Shown here: piece by piece, positions 55,743 through 64,000 of the stretch
How the letters are laid out: every line of letters begins with the position of its first letter
Position numbering within the stretch: the first letter of the stretch is position 1
NCBI GenBank assembly: GCA_963576785.1
Contig: OY756150.1
Coordinates: 2,074,050 to 2,138,049 of the forward strand
DNA: 64,000 nucleotides
Direction of reading: 5' to 3'
From: Chlorophyllum brunneum
Lineage: Eukaryota > Basidiomycota > Agaricomycetes > Agaricales > Agaricaceae
Notes under the pieces: model-generated
Seen by the model: only the letters and a program-made list of their open reading frames with translations
The model's database searches: none
Told to the model about the DNA's origin: nothing
Position numbers and translations under genes: made by a program

Positions 55743-56740
55743 CTCGAGCTCAGCATGAGCATTCTCTCGTGCCTGCTGGACCTTCTTGGGATTAACCCAA
55801 GTAAGCGACGGACCGCCGGTTCCATGGCAGCAGCGAAGCCCGCCATGGCTTCCGCCATGTGGGCCTGGGGTTTACCCTGGCACTTCTTGGGCTTCTTTTT
55901 CTTCTTCTGGACGTTAATCCAGGTAGGAGAAGGGGGAGAAGGCTGAGGGGGCTGCCCACTCAGATTGGCAGGGTGGCAAGGTCCTCTCGCAGGCTGGGCC
56001 CTGGTATCACCTCCAGGGTGGAAGCGGTTCCAGGGTGGTCCAGGGCGAGTCCTGGGGATATTGCCCTGAGGGCGAGATTGGTAGTTAGCAGTTGCGGCAA
56101 AGGATGCTTGGGGGTTAGACATGTTAGGTCTTGACCCTTCACGTCTTGACCACTCCGCATTTATAGCCTGCTGGACTACCTCCCAGGTCATATCTACAAC
56201 ATTGTGATTATTCGCCAATGTTGTTTGAGCCACAGCATTCCAATCCGGTGGTAATGCGTTCAAAGCGATCATCGCGCCAAGAACTTCTGGCAATTTTACC
56301 TTAGCTGTTTCTAATTGAGAAGCCATTGTTCTCAATTCAGCTAGATCCATTGCTGGATCTTGATTCCCTGAAATGCGCTTTCGCAACATTCTTTGGAGAA
56401 TTGAATACACTGCGGCAGGAGAAGGTGTCCCAAAGCGGGTTTTCAAATCAGTCCAGAGGAATCCAGGAGCATCATGCCCATGGAGTAACAGGGAATCAGG
56501 TAAGGTGCCATTAATAACAGCCAATGCCTGACCTCTCAATTGTTCTCTCCTTCTATCCTCCTCCGTTAAGGTGGTAGGATTCGCAGGAGAGAGATCCTGG
56601 TCTGTCACAGTCCATCCGGACTGGTCAGAACCAGTGACAGAAATGAGGGTTAGGGCATCCTGAAGCCTTCTAGACCAGAACGCATAGTTCTTAGGCCCAT
56701 TGAGCTTAGGTAAACCAGCGACGATATTATTCGTAGACAT
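55667..56740 (-). CDS. gag: Copia Gag
   Basis: 357 residues from the ATG at 56738-56740. The N-terminus has the copia-Gag pattern (LNGPKNYAFWSRRLQDAL; WTDLKTRFGT; ALNALPPDWN), and the second half is Pro/Arg-rich with a Lys run (QKKKKKPKK). No CCHC zinc knuckle is visible, which is unusual but known in some copia elements. The gene overlaps pol by about 70 bases. Confidence 0.9.
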   Translation of the reverse strand: MSTNNIVAGLPKLNGPKNYAFWSRRLQDALTLISVTGSDQSGWTVTDQDLSPANPTTLTEEDRRREQLRGQALAVINGTLPDSLLLHGHDAPGFLWTDLKTRFGTPSPAAVYSILQRMLRKRISGNQDPAMDLAELRTMASQLETAKVKLPEVLGAMIALNALPPDWNAVAQTTLANNHNVVDMTWEVVQQAINAEWSRREGSRPNMSNPQASFAATANYQSRPQGNIPRTRPGPPWNRFHPGGDTRAQPARGPCHPANLSGQPPQPSPPSPTWINVQKKKKKPKKCQGKPQAHMAEAMAGFAAAMEPAVRRLLGLIPRRSSRHERMLMLSSRKRCVLKHETYVSPPSSKTHCGSNR

Positions 56741-56887
56741 AATATCTTCGTCGAGTGTATTTCTTTCTAGAAGAAAATTCTCGAATCAGCAATGATCAAA
56801 TACAAGGATAACTCTGTCAGGTGAAGCCCTATCATCCTATCTCGGTTAGAGGGGATGATAATGGTTTAACCATCGGTAAGGCTACCG

Positions 56888-56899
56888 GGGCCCATAACC
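56888..56899 (-). promoter_or_regulatory. Primer-binding site matching the anticodon arm of initiator tRNA-Met
   Basis: The coding strand right after the 5' LTR reads GGTTATGGGCCC. Its complement GGGCCCATAACC equals the anticodon stem-loop of eukaryotic initiator tRNA-Met, with the CAU anticodon inside. Drosophila copia and yeast Ty5 use such an internal (half-tRNA) primer. Confidence 0.75.
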
Positions 56900-57471
56900 T
56901 GTTGAGGAAATGACCGTAACGAGTTGTTTGCTGGGGGCAGCAGTAAACGCAGTGGGAGAGAACGTAAGGTCTACTCACCGAGATAATAAGCTTCTATCTG
57001 ATACCTGTAGTAAGGTAATTCGGATAGACAGATATTATTGATAAAGCGATCAACGTCAGTTGAATAGAGGCTAAAGTCAATGAGATCGGTTGAGGTGTTG
57101 TACTCAAGGAGATAGGCAATGGTGAAGAAGTTGTTCAATTGAACAAGATGCAGAACTTAGGTCTGCTACATGGGGTTTATATACATATTGTAACATATGC
57201 GAGTCATACTACATAAAATACTAGTATTGCATGGATTGTTCCTTATGACTCCCTTTAACTGCGGCGTAGTGCCTGCGGAGTACTGCGGAACGTAGTATCT
57301 AGTCATTGGTACTATGTAGAATAGTCTATCAAGTACTTATGACTCTCATCGTATGCAGAGCAACTCATAGGAAGTTACTACGGAATGAAGTTACTGGAAA
57401 GTAACAGATCAGTCTATTATTAGAATAATGACTTCATAATCTATTTCTAGAATATGTCCGAAACTTCAACA
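56900..57471 (-). repeat. Copia LTR, 5' in coding orientation
   Basis: 572 bp with the same TG...CA ends as its partner. The primer-binding site lies immediately next to it, which fixes the orientation. Confidence 0.95.
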
Positions 57472-57476
57472 CAAAC

Positions 57477-58785
57477 ATGTAAGACACTTATCATAAAGTA
57501 TCACACTACATACCTTTATGACCCTAACATTGATGTTTATCTCTTTACTGGGGCCCACATAGACTATAATCTTGTTATAACAAGTGTTCATGAATGAGAG
57601 GCCATTCCAATGGGTTTGAAACACCTGCATAAGTCCTACTTCTTCTTTAGCCTTCAGTGGAATGTAAGTGCTTACAAACATATCATTGAAGCAATTGGAA
57701 AAACAGATTGTGATATGGATCAGTAGGTCCAATAGCTTATAAGGACTATAATAGATATCTCTTCTATCCAAATTAATATTAGTATGCAACTACTGCCAAA
57801 AAACTATTCATACTAACATTATTAGCATGACCAAAGGCCCTTTCCTTCCCAAAAGACTAGTCCACCTCACTAGTTGGGGCCACAGTAGTAGTCTGTACCT
57901 CAAGATATTGATTTTCATGTTATATTCTAAGTCTAGGCCATTGACCTGTAAGAAATAGAAGTGAAGGATCCATTGTTTATCTAGCTGACAATAGGGGTAT
58001 TTAACCAGATATTGGACACTAATTGAGAGTTGGGTACTGATAATATATGTTAATCTTCTAATACTCCTACTTGTTATGTCTGAATCTTGAACCTATATCA
58101 GAGATTACAACAAATTCTTAGAAGCAATACCACTTGTCCTGCCACCACAATCCAATGACACCATCATCAACTCTCTACTTTGACTCACTTGGAAATATGC
58201 ACCATACTTACATATATGCAACACTGATGGACTCTACTTGTGTACTATCAAGAACAACCTCTACAGTGCCTGGAATAATGGTTGGAAAGCACAATTTACT
58301 ACCAAAGAAACAATGTAGTATATCTACCCTTACATGTACACTCATGGTCTAGCACCTGAAGCACTCATTTACCAATAAGTTGCTGATGGAATCTATTGTA
58401 TAGAAATGTGACCAAAGGACCTATCACTAGATAATGAACCTGCTGTACCCAGTAGTGACAGTAATAACTCTTTCCACCTACTATTGTGATCTTCTTGAGC
58501 CTTTGTCAAGTCACCCAAGTCTTACCTCTCCAAAGAACCAACTATGTCAATATTGTTCTTGTCATCTGATTCCGATTAGTCTATGGATGCAATCCTTCTA
58601 TTACTACCATCATTACCATCATCATTGCCTACCACCTTGTCCTACACATCTTGTAACTGCAGCTGTTCTGACAAATCTCTATCATTATCATTTGAGATCT
58701 CCAAGAATGCTCCCCTTCTTGATCTCTTACCACCACCTTCCTCTTTTGGATAGGTGCTTGATGTGGACAAGAGATTAGCTACACT
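57477..58785. other. CpG-poor AT-rich DNA upstream of the LINE-like ORFs
   Basis: Continuation of the depleted DNA seen before 50220. It contains CAT-rich simple sequence near 58.61 kb and no supported gene. It may be the 5' region of the LINE-like element or another decayed repeat. Confidence 0.4.
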
Positions 58786-59340
58786 ATGCCTAGAAACATC
58801 AGTACCTCCAACTCACCTGGGGACAAGGAGATTACCTCTGAGTCCTTCTATGGGACTGCCACTGGCCCCAGTGACAAGTCCAGATCACAACTGAAGTATG
58901 AGTGGAAGAAAGCCAGAGCAGCCTCCTCCACAGGATCTACTGCTGGACAATCAGGATTGGAGGCAGATATTGAAGCTGGAATGGAGTCCAGTGCCTCTGA
59001 AGCACTACCTCTTCCCTCTACCACATTATCAACTGAGCCTCTCATCCCTCTCTCGACCCCCACCACTTTTACCCCACGTGCTGTCTGGTTCAGTGGTCAG
59101 CTTGGGACATTCAACTGGACCTCTCCCTGGTCTAATATAACCCCACATGTTAGTCAGGCTTTTGCCTTACTTACTCGGATCTACAATGTGGATGATGTCT
59201 CATCAATAGACATCTTCTCCACCTCAATGCCTGCAGTAGTTTTCTTTCCTACTGCATTCACTTTGGAATCCTCAAAAGATCATTCCACTCTTCCCACCTT
59301 GGGAAGAACACCTCTATTGCTGTCCTGTGCCAGGAAGTAG
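58786..59340 (+). CDS. First ORF of the LINE-like element
   Basis: 184 residues from the ATG at 58786. The start is Ser/Thr-rich with a basic stretch (RSQLKYEWKKARAA), the rest contains WFSGQLGTFNW and a hydrophobic segment. It ends with a TAG, and the following gag frame is shifted relative to it, so it is either a separate protein or the N-terminal half of a broken ORF1. Confidence 0.5.
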   Translation: MPRNISTSNSPGDKEITSESFYGTATGPSDKSRSQLKYEWKKARAASSTGSTAGQSGLEADIEAGMESSASEALPLPSTTLSTEPLIPLSTPTTFTPRAVWFSGQLGTFNWTSPWSNITPHVSQAFALLTRIYNVDDVSSIDIFSTSMPAVVFFPTAFTLESSKDHSTLPTLGRTPLLLSCARK

Positions 59341-59420
59341 CAACCCAGTTTTCTCCCCCAGTTGCCCCTGTCCCCCCACAGTCCCTCTTTTTCCATCCCA
59401 TGGATCCACTGAAGTAAGCA

Positions 59421-60665
59421 GTGACTATGCCTGGCATTTCACAGTCCTCTGTGACCCTACCAGTCCCCCCTGTCTCTGTGCATAATAAAAGGACATCACA
59501 CATTCCCTTCTCCCATGGTCCCCCCCCTAGACCCTCACAAGACCCCCATTGCTCAAGGCTAGCACACACATCAGTGCCTACGGCCCCTATTTCTCCCACA
59601 CCAGTGCCGACCAAGAAGTTCTATACTGTTGCTGCCACTACTGATCCTACTACCTTGGTCTATGTAACCAAGGCATTTCCTTACCTTCCCCCGGACCGCA
59701 TCATGGTAGTATACCAGGCCACCACATCACCTTCTAAATGCACTCCCAAGATGCACTCTACCACTGCTAGTCCCAACTGCTGCCAAATCCTCCTAGTACT
59801 TGATGCTAGGACTACTAACATTAACTTTCCAGCACTCATCAAAAGTGCTAATGACACTCTCCTCTGTACCAAGTCTACCCTCTGAGCAGATGGGGCATGC
59901 TCTGTTTATGGTGGTATTACTGTCACCACCTCTGCTGTCCCCTCCACTGATGAGATTACCCTCATTGCTGATACTACCAAACAGCTCCTAGGTCTTAAGA
60001 CCCCTGTTGCAGCTACCCTCCCTAGGTCCAAGTCCTATCTGAAGGTCCTGGATGTTCTCTTCAAAGCTTCTGGCACTACTCACCATATTTCAGTTGCCGA
60101 AATTACTGAGGTACTCAAGGCCTCTCACCTCCCTTTGCTCGAACTTGTGGACACCCCATGTGTTATAAAGAACTCCTGGTACTCAGACTCAGCCACTGTT
60201 TGGTTTGATGTCTGGGACTCCCAGTCTGGAGCTGCTGCCAAGAAACTTGCTGGCAAACATGTCTATATTGCTAGCTATGAATGCCTTATCAAACTTGCAC
60301 ATGCAAATCCCAGGACCCCCCAGTGTAGTTGTTGCTGGAAATGTGGCCATCTGACTTCTGCCTATAGGTCCAAAGGCCTCAAGTGCCCCCATTGCAGAGG
60401 TCTCCACCAAGTGGAACACCACCATCTCCTTTCTGGATGCTGTAAGGGTAATACCAAAGCTGAACCCCCCATCCCTGCCACTTCTGAGGGCACACCATGC
60501 TCCCATACTGCCCACTGCTTAAATTGTAGTGGAGATTATGTAGCAAATGAGCTGAAATGCTCATTCTGGGCCCACCATTTCAAAGCTGGCTGGATCTGGG
60601 ATCGCTATGAGGAGACAAGAGTTCAGAGGAGAGGAGCAAGGGTACTGATCAATCACATTAAGTAG
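59421..60665 (+). pseudogene. LINE ORF1 (Gag-like) with zinc knuckles, one TGA inside
   Basis: One frame runs 59421-60665 with a single TGA at 59883-59885, where a CGA (Arg) codon would restore it. The C-terminal part has the LINE ORF1 nucleic-acid-binding signature: CWKCGHLTSAYR, CPHCRGLHQVEHH, then HCLNCSGDYVANELKC and a Trp/Arg-rich end. Upstream lies a folded region with TTKQLLGLKTPVAATLPRSK. The protein would coat the element RNA. No ORF2 (endonuclease/RT) follows. Confidence 0.65.
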
Positions 60666-60846
60666 TTCCTCCATCTATTCTCTACTATATTATTATTCAG
60701 ACTCTCTAGTCCACATATACTTGTAGTTTAATATACTACTCCATCAATTAAGTTCTTTAGGTGTAGGATGGAGAGCCCTGTATTGTACTTGTAGTAGGTA
60801 TAGGGGGTGGACTGCATTCAAGCCCCACTTTAAATATTGATGATAG

Positions 60847-60866
60847 AAAAAAAAAAAAAAAAAAAA
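60847..60866 (+). repeat. Poly(A) run at the end of the LINE-like element
   Basis: Twenty consecutive A, 181 bp after the ORF1 stop. It is the expected 3' end of a target-primed retroelement. Confidence 0.85.
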
Positions 60867-62298
60867 CTCTAAAAATGAGTAAGTACTCATCTGTTTTAGC
60901 ATCATCAGTTTTATCCTATCCTATATTTAGTTGTTTTATCTTTATCAGTTTCATATTTATCTTTAGTAGTGTTTTGCTTTGTATTTTATATCTATCAGTT
61001 TCATATTATGAAACTTGTTTCAGTCTCATTATCTATACTCCATATTATTTATAGAAAAGAAGTAGTTAGTATAAATAGCTGACTGTATTAAAAAGTCAAA
61101 AGCTTAAACTTTTGATCTTCTACAAGGATAGCCTTCTTGATTACCCAAGAAGAGTTTCTATTGATAGTTGCTGTCAATCAATAGAAAATTGCTTAACTGC
61201 TTATTTTCTACTTGCCCTCAGTACTCAGAGTTATGAGATAAACAGAATTCCCATTTCTTGGTTAAGTAATAACAGTTTGATAACATTTGCTTATCTAGTT
61301 ACTTGGCTGAGATAGGTATTAAGACTATACCTTAGAAGTTACATCCTTTTTGATTGCTCTTAGTAGCCAAATCTGTAACAATAGATCAAAAGCTTCCACT
61401 GAGTCATTTTGGCATAGGGAACAAGAACTCCAGTGTTATCTGTATTATTGCTATTGTTGCTGAACAAGGATAACATCTCCCTACATCATTGCCATTGTTA
61501 CTTTTACAGGAAGCTGAGAAAAGTTGTATACAGTGCCTATCTGCTGCATAGGAGCATAACTTGCTATCAGTCACATAGAACCCATACTGTGCTTGCTAGT
61601 ACCTGAAGTACCCCTTAAGTTAGTAGGGCTAAGCACAAAGACCCACTCATAGAATGTATGCTATCAACTGACTTTGTGGTTTCCTTCTTGAGAAGAAGAG
61701 AAACTTGCCTGCCACACATCCTACCTCTGGATTTGATGTAGGTAGTGGACAGGCAGAAGGATTTACTCATATAGGAGGAAGTGACAGAGGAAGATAGCCA
61801 GAGACTAAGTTGATAATCAGACTACTGAATACAAGTGTATAAAGGACTACTTATATACTAGTAGTGGAAAAGTATCAGAAAGTCAATGAACAAGATAACA
61901 GTAACTAGACATAAAAATAATAAGGAAAACATCATATGATAATGGTAATAGAAACATGACATAATAAGTAGAATAGATGATACTGAAGTATGGAGTAATA
62001 GAGATAGAAAGAAATCAGAATATAAAAGGAAACAAAATGTACAAAAATGGACAGAAACAAATATAGGAAAAATTGATTGATAGGTCTGGAACAAAGATAA
62101 GCCCAATCAGGAAGTAATCTTCCATGCAAGCTGAAAACCTGAACTAAGGTAGAATTGTATTTTAAAATAGGTATGCAATTTACCAGTTGTAATATTTACT
62201 CTTTCAGACTTGTAGTTCAGTATACTAAAATGGCACATAATCACATATATACCCTCACTCAAAAATATATTATATTTTGTATTCTAGATGGAAGTATA
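60867..62298. other. AT-rich interval without a recognised gene
   Basis: Very AT-rich and CpG-poor, with short runs of TTTATC/TTTCAT. Open frames on the minus strand near 61.9-62.1 kb are low-complexity Phe/Leu/Ile translations of AT-rich DNA and not credible. Probably old repeat debris. Confidence 0.45.
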
Positions 62299-62510
62299 CA
62301 GTAGGGGACAAAACCCTTTCAATAATTTCCAGCTCTAGGCAAATTCTTGAATAACTCCTGAACTACTAAAGCAATTCACTTCATATTTTAATTGTAGATA
62401 CCTTTATATCTACCTTATGTTATTTATAAATATCATAATGTAATATAAATTTACTGAGGTGCTATTAATTAATGAATATTATGAGTACATTGGAAGGATT
62501 TTGTCCCTCA
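62299..62510 (+). repeat. Left terminal inverted repeat of the Tc1/mariner element
   Basis: About 212 bp, matching the reverse complement of 63650-63861 with scattered differences. Confidence 0.88.
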
Positions 62511-62536
62511 GTGTCAAATATCACAAAATCAACTCT

Positions 62537-63290
62537 CTAGTACTTGGTATATGCCCCCCTAACTTTCAACACAGCCTGAACCCTTCTAGGCATACTCTCT
62601 ATTGAATTCTGACATATTGATACTGGAATTTTCCTCCATTCTATATCTACTCTTGTCTTTAATTCATGTATACTTGAAGGATAGGTTTCATACTCCTCCA
62701 GATTTCTTTTGACATGAGTTCAAAGCTGTTCAATGGAGTCAAGGTCTGGAGATTGTGAAGGCCATACCATAACTTCTCAACCACTGTCTTCAAGCCAGTT
62801 TTGGGCTCTCTTGCTCTTGTGTTTGAGGTTATTATTATATTAAAAAATAACTTCCCACTTTTTTTTCCTGTATTTTTTGAGGCTTTTGTAAAGTTTATCA
62901 TCCAGAATCTGGACATAACATTCAGCATCCATTATACCTTCAATATGGTACAAACAGCCTGGCTCTTGCCACAGCATACACCTCTATATTATAGCAGAAC
63001 CTTCTTCAAACTTGATAGTTCCTTCTACTAGCCTGTCAGTAAGCCCCTCTCCTACCCTTTTCCATACCCATTTTCTGCCATCTGACCCCATACAATTAAT
63101 TTTGGTCTCATCTGACCAAACTACTCTCTTCCAATTATCCATAGTCCAGTTTTTGTACTCTGAAGAGCTTAGGCCAAGTCTTTTCACTACAGCCTTTAAT
63201 CCTGCTCTCCTGAGTGTTGAACAGTTTTGGATGTCAGAGATGTACCCAGGGCTGTCTGGAGTGATTTTGTAGCTTGGGAGGCATTTTCAA
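62537..63290 (-). pseudogene. Tc1/mariner transposase remnant
   Basis: Readable DDE transposase parts on the minus strand: the first catalytic region VVWSDETKIN (near 63.1 kb), then the region before WLEDSG and VWPSQSPDLDSIEQL (near 62.75 kb), and a C-terminal ending VRGAYTKY. At least two TGA stops and frame changes interrupt them. The N-terminal helix-turn-helix DNA-binding half is not recognisable upstream of 63.29 kb. About 250 codons remain of the usual 340. Confidence 0.8.
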
Positions 63291-63649
63291 TCTTGTCAGA
63301 ATAATAAAATATATGGCATATTTGGTATCAGAGAAGGAAAGTTAGTGTAGTTGACTACCAATAGGCTTAGAAAGTGTTGGCCTGTGCTGGGAACAAATTC
63401 TGGAGACAGTACTGAGTGAATGGAGAGTAGTTGAAGCAATTTTAGAAGTAGAATGCCCTTAATCCAGAAAAAAGAGAATATATTTAATATAACAAGGAAA
63501 AAGAGATTTCATGATAGGAAATGATGCTGTAGTGGGTTAATTTTTGCATAGAAAGTAAACATATCTATTTATACATTGTCTACCATAGTCACCTGATTTT
63601 ATTTGAATTTATTTGGAGGCAATCAATGAAGTTATGTGTCTAGAGACTG

Positions 63650-63861
63650 TGAGGGACAAAACCCTTCCAATGCACTCATAATATTCATTAATTCATAGCA
63701 CCTCAGGAAATTCATATTACATTATGATATTTATAAATAGGATAGGGTAGATGTAGCACTATCTACAATTAAAATATGGAGTGAATTACTTTAGTAGTTC
63801 AGGAGTTATTCAAGAATTTGTCCAGAACTAGAAATCATTTAAAGGTTTTTGTCCCCTACTG
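63650..63861 (-). repeat. Right terminal inverted repeat of the Tc1/mariner element
   Basis: Mate of 62299-62510, ending CCCCTACTG before TA. Confidence 0.88.
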
Positions 63862-63897
63862 TATGTATATGTATGCAAACTTGGGTTGGCAGATATA

Positions 63898-64000
63898 CAG
63901 TAAGGGACAAAACCCTTTCAATGATTTTCCACTTCCGGACAAATTCTTAAATAACTCCTGAGCTACTAAAGCGATTGATTCCATATTTTAATTGTGGAGA
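63898..64000 (+). mobile_element. Second Tc1/mariner element of the same family, cut by the window edge
   Basis: After a TA at 63896-63897 the sequence CAGTAAGGGACAAAACCC starts and follows the left inverted repeat of the first element base for base with few changes for the remaining 103 bp. Only 36 bp separate it from the first element. Confidence 0.85.

Larger units (their letters stand above)
50226..57471 (-). mobile_element. Ty1/copia retrotransposon, complete and young
   Basis: A 7246-bp element coding on the minus strand, with 572-bp LTRs (50226-50797 and 56900-57471) that differ at about two positions. A 5-bp target duplication CAAAC flanks it (50221-50225 and 57472-57476). Reading with the genes: LTR, primer-binding site, gag, pol in copia order (protease, integrase, RT, RNase H), polypurine tract, LTR. 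One in-frame TGA between integrase and RT breaks this copy. It sits inside CpG-poor DNA but keeps normal CpG content itself, so it arrived later than the event that depleted its surroundings. Confidence 0.95.
58786..60866 (+). mobile_element. LINE-like retroelement with ORF1 only, ending in poly(A)
   Basis: Two gag-like ORFs are followed within 180 bp by a poly(A) run, with no reverse transcriptase between or after them. The C-terminal ORF has the zinc-knuckle pattern of LINE (Tad/CRE-like) ORF1 proteins. The 5' border and target duplication could not be fixed. CpG is scarce, in keeping with the surrounding domain. Confidence 0.65.
62299..63861 (-). mobile_element. Tc1/mariner-type DNA transposon with 212-bp inverted repeats, inactive
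   Basis: 1563 bp flanked by TA (62297-62298 and 63862-63863), the Tc1/mariner target duplication. Ends read CAGTAGGGGACAAAA. Terminal inverted repeats of about 212 bp (62299-62510 and 63650-63861) contain an inner copy of the end motif in opposite direction (GGATTTTGTCCC), like the IR/DR ends of Tc1-group elements with two transposase sites per end. The transposase inside is broken, so it could move only with help. Confidence 0.88.

Noticed and set aside
61858..62129. Hydrophobic minus-strand ORFs suggesting a membrane protein
   Set aside because: Phe/Leu/Ile/Ser-only composition is what random AT-rich DNA gives; no start context, introns or conservation seen.
1..64000. CRISPR arrays, operons, ribosome-binding sites or bacterial insertion sequences
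   Set aside because: None seen; the spliced genes and transposon types show nuclear fungal DNA.
1..64000. tRNA or rRNA genes
   Set aside because: GGTTCGA-like B-box motifs (for example near 10.25 and 16.23 kb) are not accompanied by an A box or a cloverleaf at the right distance.

Overview
The window looks like nuclear DNA of a basidiomycete fungus, most likely an Agaricomycete. Genes are dense and split by very short GT-AG introns (about 44-66 nt, several with CTNAC-type branch points). The protein families fit: a SET protein starting MKRGFL, F-box proteins, DUF6533-like and other seven-helix membrane proteins, an MCT-type MFS carrier, exportin-2/Cse1, and a Ty3 chromovirus. The species cannot be read from the sequence. 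Many exon joins below were worked out by hand from phase, splice signals and family resemblance.

Layout. 1-6.4 kb: an edge-truncated gene for a predicted secreted acidic protein, an intact five-exon seven-helix membrane protein gene that is almost free of CpG, a fragment of an AP-1 mu (clathrin adaptor) gene, and a diverged tandem duplication. 7.4-15.3 kb: ordinary genes (DUF6533-like membrane protein, SET-domain protein, TIGR04076-family protein, secreted amidase). 15.4-29.8 kb: an inverted, decayed second copy of the first block (AP-1 mu pseudogene, CpG-poor seven-helix pseudogene, smaller relics), split by a 6.5-kb Ty3/gypsy chromovirus. 30.4-49.7 kb: host genes (a nuclear-type unknown, an unknown soluble protein, a type I membrane protein, an MCT/MFS carrier, exportin-2, a small Cys-rich protein, an F-box protein). 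50.2-64 kb: an AT-rich, CpG-poor repeat domain holding a young copia element, an ORF1-only LINE-like element with poly(A), and two copies of a Tc1/mariner-type transposon, the second cut by the window edge.

Themes. The host genes do not form an obvious cluster or pathway. The accessory part is dominated by segmental duplication and transposons. The strongest leads are in the chromovirus: an intact 278-codon extra ORF between pol and the 3' LTR, and a primer-binding site that is a perfect 12-nt complement of its own LTR just downstream of the TATA box, which suggests Tf1-like self-priming. The copia element instead has a site complementary to the anticodon arm of initiator tRNA-Met. CpG loss and nonsense changes explicable by C-to-T transition recur across repeats, suggesting repeat-directed methylation and deamination.
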